From 66-474 sp964489055 (lineage in GTDB: Bacteria > Pseudomonadota > Gammaproteobacteria > Xanthomonadales > Rhodanobacteraceae): DNA of 64,000 bases. A model generated the notes under the pieces. The model was given only the letters and a program-made list of their open reading frames with translations, was not told where the DNA came from and made no database searches. Each line of letters opens with the position of its first letter. The stretch's first letter is position 1. Positions 25,294-33,865 of this stretch are shown piece by piece. A program made the position numbers and the translations under genes. The stretch covers positions 7,581 through 71,580 of the forward strand of contig CAZAXF010000010.1 of assembly GCA_964489055.1 (NCBI GenBank), written 5' to 3'.

Positions 25294-25987
25294 GCGCCTG
25301 ACCGCATTTAGGAACTTACGGTGACCATAACGAGTGCTCGTATTCACGCGGTGGGCGGGCACAAAACGGCTGTAACCGGAAAGTGCGAGTGGAAAAACAA
25401 GCATAAATTGTCACACCTTATGCTTGGCAACGACTTGACAGGAATTGCGTGTTTTTAGGTGCAGCAGCGTTCCGACGCCCCCTCTCCAAGTGCTTCGCGT
25501 AGCATTTTCCTGTTGATCCCGTGCGTTAGCTGTTTTATCCGCTGACCGCAAGATCTCCGCGTCCGCGAATCTAGCTCGGCGTATACGTTGGACGTTCACC
25601 TTCGGCCGCTGACAGAGGCTCATCGTCTCTCGACAGTGTTTAGCTGGCGTCACACGATCCGTTTGGCAACGAGCGCCGCCCCGGCGGTATGAGCGTCGAC
25701 GGAGGTTGGCAATCGACCACCTTCGGCCAACTCCGGACGGCCGAGATCTTCAAGTGTGCGCCGCAAATGTGCGCCGCAAAACGGACGTTCGGTCCGTGCT
25801 GCGTACCGCCGCACCCTGGCTGTGCCCATCGTCAACTGCGATCATGCGTGGCAAGTACTTATCTCGACGCGCACGCACACGCACACGGGAGCGGCACGGG
25901 GCGCTTAATTACCTCCGTCCCCTTTATCGTCCCCTTTATCCCTTGATCGGCAACGCTCGCGTGCTTGACCTACCGGCGACGGCGTCT
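25294..25987. other. Intergenic region with a perfect inverted repeat
   Basis: About 700 bp without a supported gene. CAAGCATAA (25398-25406) and TTATGCTTG (25418-25426) form a perfect 9-bp inverted repeat, 105 bp after the recombinase. Two short direct repeats occur: TGTGCGCCGCAAA twice near 25755, and GTCCCCTTTATC twice near 25918-25940. These look like decayed mobile-element DNA. Confidence 0.5.
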
Positions 25988-27391
25988 TCAGAGATGTTTG
26001 TTACTGGGCGGCACGATGGCTGCAGACAATAGCCCGTCGCGGCCAACATCGACTGTGTTGTCAACGAACCACCACTGCCTCCCGTTGCTCCGGGTTCCCC
26101 AAAACCCGACCTCCAGGTAGGTGCCACCCGGATGACACCCAAGGTGCGACTGCGTAATTCCACCGACTGTAAGCTTGTCGTCCAAATGGACGGGAAACCA
26201 CACCGGAGTCACGCAATTCGCCCAATCCGTGCGGTTTGGCGCCAGCTCCAGGATGTGCTTGAAGCCCGTTCGTTCGGCTTCGGACTCATCCACGGGGTAC
26301 GCAAGCGCCACCGCGTTGCGCAAGTAACGCTTCGCGACCGAAAGCGCGATGGCTCTGGTCGACGCACACAGCCGCGACGTACCGGCGCAATGCACCGGCT
26401 TGTTCAACGCGATGTTCATGAACATGGATGATGTACATTGCGGTGAGGCGCTGGGGCAATAGATCTGCTTGCCCGACTTTACGCTGTAGGCATACCGAAA
26501 CCGGACACGTCGCTCCGGACCCCATCGATTTCCGCCCCAGTATTGCCACTGAAAATCCGTCACGTTCCAGTAGGCAGGATCGTTGGTCACAGTTAGAGCA
26601 ATCGGGTGCCCGTCGATCAGCGCGAGGTATCCCGTTGCCCCGTCATCGCGCATGCACCCGCCGAGCGAAGTACCGTCACTGACCAGAACAGCCGCATCTG
26701 ATCGCTTCTGGAACAATACCCAATACTGGCAGTCGGCGGTTCCCTGGACGACGAAGGCGCCGCCCAATCCAACCGAGGGCAGGTATTCGACCGTATAAGG
26801 AGAGGGTCGAAAACGTTCCAGAGCAGCGCGCAGTGCGGCGTTTGGTGGCGCCGCAAGTTTAGTGATCGTGCGTTCCACATCGGAGGCCTCGTACTCCTTT
26901 GCCAGAACGACGATGCCGGCCGCTTGCAGCCCCTTGAGCGGATTGGTTGCGCTGCGCGGCAACGCTGCAGCCGATTCGAGCAATGCCTGCGCGAACGGCG
27001 CGCCATGTGTTGCGGCTGGGTTGTCGACGTTGCGCAGAAATGCGATGCGCAGTTGATAGAAACGCGCGAGGCTGGTTGTGAGATCGCTCGGCAGTGAGGG
27101 AAATTCACGCTGGCCTGCGAGCAGCCACCACATTTTACGATTGCGCTCGCCGAGCCAATTGATCTCGTCCTGCCTCAACTCTTCCGCGTGCGAAGGGTCT
27201 CTAGCCAGCGCAGCCGCGTACTCTGACGAGAGTTGCGAGTCCAATGCCTGGACCTTTGGATGCGAACAGATCGTCCGTGTCACTGGATCGTGTGCGCGAC
27301 TGCAATCGCTGGCATGCGCGAACGCCGGATATGCCAAAAACGTGGCGATCGCCACCAGCGACCAGCACGTACCTAATTTTCGGGGGCTCAT
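25988..27391 (-). CDS. Secreted protein with N-terminal LprI-like (DUF1311) domain
   Basis: This 467-residue protein has a signal peptide (SLVAIATFLAYPAFAHA/SDC). Residues 28-100 match the LprI/DUF1311 pattern: CSRAHDPVTRTICSHPKVQALDSQL (in part), then AAALARDPSHAEELRQDEINWLGERN. The rest (about 110-467) has many paired Cys (for example CMRDD, CPSASPQC, CAGTSRLCAS) and Trp/Tyr-rich strands, probably a second exported beta domain of unknown family. LprI-type domains act as lysozyme inhibitors in some bacteria. The gene stands alone, with gaps on both sides, and its island role is unknown. Confidence 0.75.
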   Translation of the reverse strand: MSPRKLGTCWSLVAIATFLAYPAFAHASDCSRAHDPVTRTICSHPKVQALDSQLSSEYAAALARDPSHAEELRQDEINWLGERNRKMWWLLAGQREFPSLPSDLTTSLARFYQLRIAFLRNVDNPAATHGAPFAQALLESAAALPRSATNPLKGLQAAGIVVLAKEYEASDVERTITKLAAPPNAALRAALERFRPSPYTVEYLPSVGLGGAFVVQGTADCQYWVLFQKRSDAAVLVSDGTSLGGCMRDDGATGYLALIDGHPIALTVTNDPAYWNVTDFQWQYWGGNRWGPERRVRFRYAYSVKSGKQIYCPSASPQCTSSMFMNIALNKPVHCAGTSRLCASTRAIALSVAKRYLRNAVALAYPVDESEAERTGFKHILELAPNRTDWANCVTPVWFPVHLDDKLTVGGITQSHLGCHPGGTYLEVGFWGTRSNGRQWWFVDNTVDVGRDGLLSAAIVPPSNKHL

Positions 27392-27723
27392 GCCAAGAAT
27401 CGCTCAAGCGCCAATCCACCCCAAGGCTACCACCCGCGACAACCGGTGTATCGCCGAATAAGGATTCCACCACGCGACACGCGGGTTTGAACATCGCCAT
27501 AGTTCATGAATGCACCGAAGGTCCGCTTTTAGCAGAGCCGAGCGACGCTGGCGAAGGTCCGGATTGGGTCGATTCCAGCCTCGCACGGCGACTGCTACCG
27601 AGGCGGACATGCTTGGCGACGCCCAGGGAATTAGAGCAAATGGCCGGCGGCTCATGGCGCCCACGCAATCCGCGATCCTCCCTACACGCACATCGACAAC
27701 GACGCCACAGGTCGCCCATGAGA
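27392..27723. other. Intergenic, no supported gene
   Basis: About 330 bp between the LprI-domain gene and the Hsp70-like gene. It carries a stretch (GGGTCGATTCCAGCCTCGCA near 27568) related to one after the OLD gene at 19354. No terminator with a T-run was seen for the Hsp70 transcript. Confidence 0.45.
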
Positions 27724-29532
27724 TCAGGAGGCGCCAGTTCGCGCCTCCCCACCCGACGCGCAATGACAATTCGGATGGTTACTGGGCAATCCGCATACGG
27801 CACACGGCTGGTAATAGAGGTCCTCGTCGATCTGTATCTGCGGCGGGCTGCGGCGCAGGTCCAAACGTTGAGGATCCACGCGGCGCACCACCTCGCCGGG
27901 TACGAGCCCCCAGTCCACATGATCTGAAATGTTCGAGCGCACGACCAAAGTACCTTCCTCGGCCTTTGCGTCCACCGATAGGCGGTCTCCCGGTCCGGCA
28001 GCATCCTTGTCGCTTGGCATGTCGCCAACTGGAAAGGCAAGCGCAAACTCAAGTTCGTGCACCGACAAGAACTGTTCGGCGCATCCGTTGCCTGCTTTTA
28101 CGTGTACCGAGAGAATCAGGTTGTCGTCCAGCACCAATTGGAGCCATAGACGCTCCTGAAATGGACGCGCGTGCGCATCCACGTCGACGATGAAGTGCGC
28201 CAAGTGATGCCGGGGATCGCCTCGGAGGACATCTTTTCCAGGCCGATCGGGACTCACCAGTTCAAACTTGCCGTGACCGTCTGTCGGGTCAACGCAATAG
28301 AAAGTGAAGTCCTCCTTGCTCGTCTGCTCACGCTCTGGCAGCTGCAGTCCCGCGTACAGAAGCGGGAAAAACGAGTTTCGCGCGAGCATCAGCTCTACGT
28401 TCTTGGCCAGGCAAAGCTTGGCGTCATCGTGCCCTATCCACGCTGCACCGACCGATACCAGGGATGCGGAACGATCCAGGTTGGAAGTTCGCACTCGCTC
28501 CGACCCAAAGTATTCTCGGAGTCGGGATTGGATTTCAGGCATCGCCGTCATGCCGCCAGTTGCTAGGCACATCGACACCGCTGTACGCGAGTAGCCCTCT
28601 CGTTCAATGAGCGATTCGATCCGTCGCAACCCCTTGCCGATCAACGGCCGCACGATCTCGAGAAGCTCATTGCGGGTCAGATCGAGCACGAGATCTGGAT
28701 CGACAAGCCCTTCAAAGAAATTCGGTACGTAGACCTTCACTTGGCTACGACTACTCAGGTCGATCTTGGCTTTCTCGCAACTATGCATCAGCCGCGCCCG
28801 TGCGTCCGGCTGGACTTGGGCGTCCTCGGGAATGGCTTTTTTGAGCCTGAATTTCTGTTCGACGGCCTTGCGCAGTTCATCATCGAACACATCACCACCG
28901 ATTTCATCCGTGCCGTCGTTGCCAATTTGCAGCAGGACACCGCCTTGCAGCCGACACAAGGTCAGATCCAGGGTGCCGCCACCCCAATCGAACACCAACA
29001 GCAGTTTGCCGTCGAGCTCCCGCACCGCTGCCTGCCAGTCGGTGGCTTCGCGCAGGCTACCGTAGAGCGCGGCCAATGGCTCGTGCACGAACCGCACGAT
29101 GCCGATGCCTGCAGCACGAAATGCGTCGCGTAGCCGGGCGCGATACATACCGTCCACATTGACCGGTATCGTGACCACCGCGAAATCGATCTGCTTCTTG
29201 CCGTCCAGCTTGTAAGACCGTTGCGCCTCTTCGCGCAGGTTGGTCACAACGTCTCGTACGATGTCGACGGTGCTGCGCTCTACCCCGCCTACATGCACGG
29301 TTTGTTTGCGCAGCTCCATCTTGGGCGACCGGACCACATTTCCGTGCACCCCCAAACCAGGCTTGTCCAAGCGTTCGCGCGCTTCACGACCGAAAACGAC
29401 TCGATTGCCCTCGTAGCAAACGACGGACGGCATTGGCCCGCCATCCACGTCGGTGAGACTTACGGCTCTATCGCCCTGCACCAAGGAAATCAGGCTGTTC
29501 GTGGTACCAAAATCGAATCCGTAGATCGCCAT
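27724..29532 (-). CDS. Hsp70/DnaK-like ATPase, last gene of the BREX-linked three-gene set
   Basis: This 602-residue protein has an Hsp70-type nucleotide-binding domain: phosphate-1 GFDFGTTNS (4-12), phosphate-2 LLLVFDWGGGTLDLTL (about 188-203), connect GGDVFDDEL, and adenosine motif LATGGMTAMPEI (about 335). The C-terminal 230 residues do not resemble the usual DnaK substrate-binding domain and lid. They end with CAVCGLPSNHPNCHC, a probable metal-binding knuckle not found in DnaK. The ATG at 29532 follows AAGGGGGG and lies 4 bp after the previous stop; an upstream ATG at 29550 would overlap it. Probably an ATP-driven switch working with the two genes upstream. Confidence 0.88.
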   Translation of the reverse strand: MAIYGFDFGTTNSLISLVQGDRAVSLTDVDGGPMPSVVCYEGNRVVFGREARERLDKPGLGVHGNVVRSPKMELRKQTVHVGGVERSTVDIVRDVVTNLREEAQRSYKLDGKKQIDFAVVTIPVNVDGMYRARLRDAFRAAGIGIVRFVHEPLAALYGSLREATDWQAAVRELDGKLLLVFDWGGGTLDLTLCRLQGGVLLQIGNDGTDEIGGDVFDDELRKAVEQKFRLKKAIPEDAQVQPDARARLMHSCEKAKIDLSSRSQVKVYVPNFFEGLVDPDLVLDLTRNELLEIVRPLIGKGLRRIESLIEREGYSRTAVSMCLATGGMTAMPEIQSRLREYFGSERVRTSNLDRSASLVSVGAAWIGHDDAKLCLAKNVELMLARNSFFPLLYAGLQLPEREQTSKEDFTFYCVDPTDGHGKFELVSPDRPGKDVLRGDPRHHLAHFIVDVDAHARPFQERLWLQLVLDDNLILSVHVKAGNGCAEQFLSVHELEFALAFPVGDMPSDKDAAGPGDRLSVDAKAEEGTLVVRSNISDHVDWGLVPGEVVRRVDPQRLDLRRSPPQIQIDEDLYYQPCAVCGLPSNHPNCHCASGGEARTGAS

Positions 29533-29536
29533 AGTG

Positions 29537-30649
29537 CTACCCCCCTTCAAGATGATGAAGCTGTTGGCGCAGTGAATCCGTTACTCGCTCGGCCGCGTCA
29601 ACCAAGACGTCTGGCTTGGGCACTGGCCGATGTGCTGCCTCCAACCCGGATTGCAGCAGGTCGAGGTCGGACTTGAGGGCTCGCAGCAGGCGCGTTCGTA
29701 GAGTTTCGCGATCATCACGCAGGTGCACCGCCTGGTCGTCGGCACGTGCCCGCAGTTCGCTCAATCGTGCTTCAGCCACCGCCTGCTCGTCGGCATGGCG
29801 TCGCTCCTGCTCGTCCATCCGCTTCGCCAGCGCGGCATTGGCAGCCTGCGCCTCCACCAATAGCTGCCCAGTGCGAGATGCTCGAGCCGCAAGGTCGCTT
29901 GCGCGTTGCTCGGCCCGATCGGCCGCGCGCTGGAACACGCCGCTGCTTGCCGCCATGCCCTTCAACTGGGTCAAGTCGGTGAGGATCCGTAGCCGCTTGG
30001 GGTCAGACCGGATCTTGTTTGCTGCTTGTTCCCAGATCCCCTGGAAAAGCATCCCCGCCAGCGCCTGTGCGTCAAGAGAACGGGCGTGTGCGATCGACAG
30101 CGCAAGCGTGTGTGCGACGTTCAATCTAAGGCGAGCGAATGCCACTGCTTTTAGGGTTTTGACCCCTTGATCCTCCACGTCTCGTGGCTCAATGCGCATG
30201 ACACTCGCAACGGCAGCTCCAGGTTCGAGGTGCTCGTCCGTGTTGCGTATCGCGTTCTGCAACTCAGTGCTGGATAGCAGGGGGTGAGTCAAAAGCGCGC
30301 TTCGAGCGAATTCCTGCAGCGCGCCGCGCAGCTTCGGATTCATCTTCGAATCGCTCGCAAGTAGCAACAGTTCGCGTGGTACCGCGAAAAGCGCGTCCTG
30401 CGACGCGAGCAACCGTAGCGCTTCCTGAAACTCTGGGGTAATGGTGAGGTTCTGCGCAACCCGCTTCTGTTGCTTCGCAGATAGAGTTACCGGGCGGCCC
30501 TTTCGCTCGTAGGCCATTCGCAACACTTGCTCGAGCGTCCCAGGGGGTTCAGGTCGTGTCTTTCGCTTTCGAGCTGGCACGCTGCTGTCAGCCACGGTGA
30601 CGTGAGCAGCGTCTGTCGGTTCGCGATCTGATGATTCAACGTGGGCCAA
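29537..30649 (-). CDS. Coiled-coil protein of unknown family, middle gene of the set
   Basis: About 370 residues from the TTG at 30649 (AGGA 8 bp before it); the frame is open to 30778 but that part overlaps the finger gene. Residues 1-40 are basic and probably disordered (ARKRKTRPEPP). Residues 60-230 are helical (QALAGMLFQGIWEQAANKIR). A long coiled coil follows (AEQRASDLAARASRTGQLLV, AALAKRMDEQERRHADEQAV, up to about 335) and a short helical end. No catalytic motif is visible. It is squeezed between the finger protein and the Hsp70-like ATPase with 2-4 bp gaps, so it is probably a scaffold or partner of both. Confidence 0.72.
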   Translation of the reverse strand: MAHVESSDREPTDAAHVTVADSSVPARKRKTRPEPPGTLEQVLRMAYERKGRPVTLSAKQQKRVAQNLTITPEFQEALRLLASQDALFAVPRELLLLASDSKMNPKLRGALQEFARSALLTHPLLSSTELQNAIRNTDEHLEPGAAVASVMRIEPRDVEDQGVKTLKAVAFARLRLNVAHTLALSIAHARSLDAQALAGMLFQGIWEQAANKIRSDPKRLRILTDLTQLKGMAASSGVFQRAADRAEQRASDLAARASRTGQLLVEAQAANAALAKRMDEQERRHADEQAVAEARLSELRARADDQAVHLRDDRETLRTRLLRALKSDLDLLQSGLEAAHRPVPKPDVLVDAAERVTDSLRQQLHHLEGG

Positions 30650-30651
30650 GG

Positions 30652-31761
30652 TTATCGTCCTCGTGGAATGGGTGGATGGCCTCCAAGAATGCGCTCGGCC
30701 AACGACTCGGATTCCGCAAAGTTCAGGAGCGAGCGCGCCGCTTGCATTGTTCCTTTTGGGTTGCCCGCTGTCCTGCACGCTTCAAGTAGCAGCAGGGTTA
30801 GCTTCAGCCTTGAGAAGCTGCTGCACCCTCGTTGCAGTCGTTGCTCAATCTCTGGCTGATTTCGTCGCAGGACCGAAGTCGATGTTCCAGCCAATCGAAG
30901 AATGAATCGCGTTTCTTCGTCGGCTAACAAGTCCGCTGGATCGTCGTTGGCGTGTGGCGGCGGCTGGTGATCGTATTCCGGCTCGCGAAGCATACGGTCG
31001 AACCACGTCGCGGCATTACCGATGGCCGCCGAAGGCGATACCGACGCGGCCTCTCCGAAGTGATTGAAATGAAACGCAATAAGACTTCGGATCAAACGCG
31101 ACAACGGACGATCATAGTCGGCGAGTCGCGCCGCCGATTCGTTGAACCGATCCGTATACTGTTCGTAGGGCGTTTGCGTATCACCGCGACGTTCCATGGC
31201 GAGGACGCCGTATAAATATTCGGTAATCCCGCCGCGGTAGGATGTCGCCGTATCGCAGTGACTGCAGTTCCGATAGAACCCGTCGATGGCTCGACGATCC
31301 AGGTTCCGCCGTTCCGCCAGTGCATAGAAGCTCGCATCCACCGCATCGAGATCTGCCTCGCTTGCGATGCGAATATCGATGTCGAACGATGTGGAGACCC
31401 GATCATTCGCCAAGACGAGCTGGATACGATCGTTGGAAACGGCCGCCAGTCGTCCGGGAACGTCATGCGGTTCGATGGGCATCCCGTTGAAGGTGCCGCT
31501 CTCACTCGCAGCAACTTCAACCTCGTCCGGCCGCAGCGGGCGCAGGATATGCACCGGTGAATTGCCGATCCTCACGTTCCTAATGAACAGGCTGGGCTGT
31601 GTGGCCGGATGCGCCTCGAATCGATGACGACGCAGCATTGCGACCGTGTCAAAAACGGTATCGCAGTCAACACACCGATAAGTCAATGGCTGCGGTTGCC
31701 AATCGGCGCCCAAGCCACTGGACTCGTGATGTTCAATGTAGCCGGTATGCCAAAACCCCAT
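30652..31761 (-). CDS. C2H2-like zinc-finger protein of unknown family, first gene of the set
   Basis: This 369-residue protein starts from the ATG at 31761, which is preceded by GGGGAGGGGG. The frame is open to 31839 but that part overlaps brxL. Residues 30-51 form a classical C2H2-type finger: YRCVDCDTVFDTVAMLRRHR plus FEAH, spacing C-x2-C-x12-H-x4-H. The rest is mixed: strands with RLAAVSNDRIQLVLANDR and a Cys-rich NCSHCD near 175, then mostly helices. No known family was recognised. It begins 49 bp after brxL, so it is probably part of the same transcript. DNA or RNA recognition is inferred from the finger. Confidence 0.75.
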   Translation of the reverse strand: MGFWHTGYIEHHESSGLGADWQPQPLTYRCVDCDTVFDTVAMLRRHRFEAHPATQPSLFIRNVRIGNSPVHILRPLRPDEVEVAASESGTFNGMPIEPHDVPGRLAAVSNDRIQLVLANDRVSTSFDIDIRIASEADLDAVDASFYALAERRNLDRRAIDGFYRNCSHCDTATSYRGGITEYLYGVLAMERRGDTQTPYEQYTDRFNESAARLADYDRPLSRLIRSLIAFHFNHFGEAASVSPSAAIGNAATWFDRMLREPEYDHQPPPHANDDPADLLADEETRFILRLAGTSTSVLRRNQPEIEQRLQRGCSSFSRLKLTLLLLEACRTAGNPKGTMQAARSLLNFAESESLAERILGGHPPIPRGR

Positions 31762-31810
31762 GCTCCCCCTCCCCTTGTTTCCGCGTTTGAGCCTTAAGCA
31801 GTAGACCGCG

Positions 31811-33865
31811 TTATTCGACGAGCGCCTTGAACACAGCATCGGACGTGTCTTTGTAGAACTCGATGCTCACTCGCGTCCAAAGATCATCCGGCAGGTCGTT
31901 GAGCTGCCGGCGGGCGGAGACCGGCATCAACAGCGTCTGCGCCTGCTTGTCGACGGCCAATTCGGCAATGCGCGCAGCATTGGCCACGAGCTCGATCGAA
32001 CCGCCGAGGTTCAATTCTCCCACTACGATGGTGCCACCACGTGTATTGCGCCCCAACAGCGTCCCACATAGTGAGACAAGGACCGGTAGCCCGAGCCCGG
32101 CGCCACCCTTGTCCGCGTCCATCGGACGCATCTGCATGGTGAATTCTTCCGCGCGGGGGTTGCGGTCACCCACCAGCTCACGTGCACGCATGTATAGGTT
32201 TTGCTCACCAACACGCACGCTTTCGCGGAAGGCAGGCGGTGTCGGCTGGTTCAGGATCCGCACCCCTGCGCCCGGGCCGCAGGTCGCCTCGATGCGATAG
32301 AGTCCGGGTCCCGATTCGCCGGTCCCGGTACTCACGCCCCACACTTGGCCTGGCGGCAAGGGGTCGCCCTCGATGGCTTCGTCGCTGTGCAATTCCGGCG
32401 TCGCGACGAATTGCTCGACCCCGTCCGCACCGAGCGTGTAGCTGAAGTGCGTGTTTCGGAATTCGCTTTTGAACACCCGCTTTTGTTGCTCCTTTACCCG
32501 TCGGCGCGCCTCAAGAGCAAGGCGCACGATCCATTCCAGATCGTCGTCGGGTACGGTCATCGCGGGATCAGGGAACAGCAGCTTCACCAAGCCACCGACC
32601 GTTTTGTTGACCGCCTCGATGTCCCGACCCGAGAGCGCGCCGCCCAGGTGCACCCGTCCCTGCATGACACCCACCCGGTTTCCCCGGCGGAGCTTGTCCC
32701 AGCATTCACTGAGGAAGTCGCTGACCAGCCCGAAGTGGTCGGTGAAATGCTCGTTGGGATTGAGTTTGGGGAAATCCCACCCGGGTGCGTACGCGTGGAT
32801 GCGGTCCATGAACGCGGTATCGCTGCGCATTTCAGGCGGCAGCGGGCTTAGGAGGTGCCCGATACGCTGCGCGTGTTCCACGTCGACGTCGAGGTTGCCG
32901 ACCATCACGATGCTGCCGTCAGCACGAATGCTGTCCTTGCCTCGACTAAATTCTCCCGAGGCCATATAGCCCTTCATGATGTTGACGCCATCCTTCTGGT
33001 CGAAGGAGATGCCGGAGACCTCGTCGAAACACACGACGTCGTAATGGCAGACCAGCCCGCGCTGGCCCGTCGCGTTGTTGACGAACATCTTGGCGACGGT
33101 CGCCTTGCCGCCTGATATCAGGTGTGAGTACGGCGAGATTTGCTGGAACAGGTGGCTCTTGCCGGTCCCACGTGGTCCAAGCTCGACCAGGTTGTAGTTG
33201 CGCTCGACGAAAGCAACCATGCGCAGCAACGCGACCCGTTTGGCCTTCTGATCGAAGCTTTCAGGTTCAAGGCCAACCGAACGCAACAACAGGTCAATCC
33301 ATTGCTGTGTTGTGAAAGCGGTACGTGCCTTGGCAAATACATCCAGCGCGTCGGACTTTGACATCTGGATCGGCCGCAGCGACTCCACGGCAAATGGCCG
33401 GCCATTCTGCTGCTGGGCAATGATGCCGTCGTAGCCCAGGGTCACCTCGGCGTAAAACCCGTCGGTGAGCATCCGCTCGTTGGCCTTGACCAGTGCGTCT
33501 TCGATGCGCACGTCGCGCAGTGCCAGGCTCGGCAACTCAGCCACATAGCAGTCGTTCTTGGCGTCCAGCCTTGCCCGTACGATGTCGATCAACCTGACGG
33601 AACCGCTTTCCTTGGCGCGCGACTTGAACAGCTCTTCCTCACCCGTGCGCACCGTGCGGTCCTTGAGTTGCTTCTCGACAATCTGCAGCCCTTCCTCGAT
33701 TTCCGCCTCATCCACGCTCGCGCAATACCGACCGAGCAGGAACTCCACGACGTAGGTCGGTACGGGATACTGACGCGAGTATTTCCGCACCAGATCCTTG
33801 CGTACGAGATAACCATCGAACACCGTCGCGGCCAGTTGATCGAGCGCATCCAATTGCATGTTCAT
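31811..33865 (-). CDS. brxL: BREX protein BrxL (AAA+ ATPase with Lon-like C-terminal domain)
   Basis: This 684-residue protein has the BrxL N-terminal region (QLAATVFDGYLVRKDLVRKY, VPTYVVEFLLGRYCAS), AAA+ core with Walker A GPRGTGKS (230-237), Walker B VVCFDEVSG (about 280-290), and a Lon-protease-like C-terminal domain from about 500. At the Lon catalytic Ser position it reads GGAGLG (about 587-592), and at the Lys position ANAARI, so the Ser-Lys dyad appears absent. BrxL is a DNA-binding ring that helps block phage DNA in BREX type 1. The ATG overlaps the pglZ stop by 4 bp. It is the last core gene of the operon. Confidence 0.95.
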   Translation of the reverse strand: MNMQLDALDQLAATVFDGYLVRKDLVRKYSRQYPVPTYVVEFLLGRYCASVDEAEIEEGLQIVEKQLKDRTVRTGEEELFKSRAKESGSVRLIDIVRARLDAKNDCYVAELPSLALRDVRIEDALVKANERMLTDGFYAEVTLGYDGIIAQQQNGRPFAVESLRPIQMSKSDALDVFAKARTAFTTQQWIDLLLRSVGLEPESFDQKAKRVALLRMVAFVERNYNLVELGPRGTGKSHLFQQISPYSHLISGGKATVAKMFVNNATGQRGLVCHYDVVCFDEVSGISFDQKDGVNIMKGYMASGEFSRGKDSIRADGSIVMVGNLDVDVEHAQRIGHLLSPLPPEMRSDTAFMDRIHAYAPGWDFPKLNPNEHFTDHFGLVSDFLSECWDKLRRGNRVGVMQGRVHLGGALSGRDIEAVNKTVGGLVKLLFPDPAMTVPDDDLEWIVRLALEARRRVKEQQKRVFKSEFRNTHFSYTLGADGVEQFVATPELHSDEAIEGDPLPPGQVWGVSTGTGESGPGLYRIEATCGPGAGVRILNQPTPPAFRESVRVGEQNLYMRARELVGDRNPRAEEFTMQMRPMDADKGGAGLGLPVLVSLCGTLLGRNTRGGTIVVGELNLGGSIELVANAARIAELAVDKQAQTLLMPVSARRQLNDLPDDLWTRVSIEFYKDTSDAVFKALVE

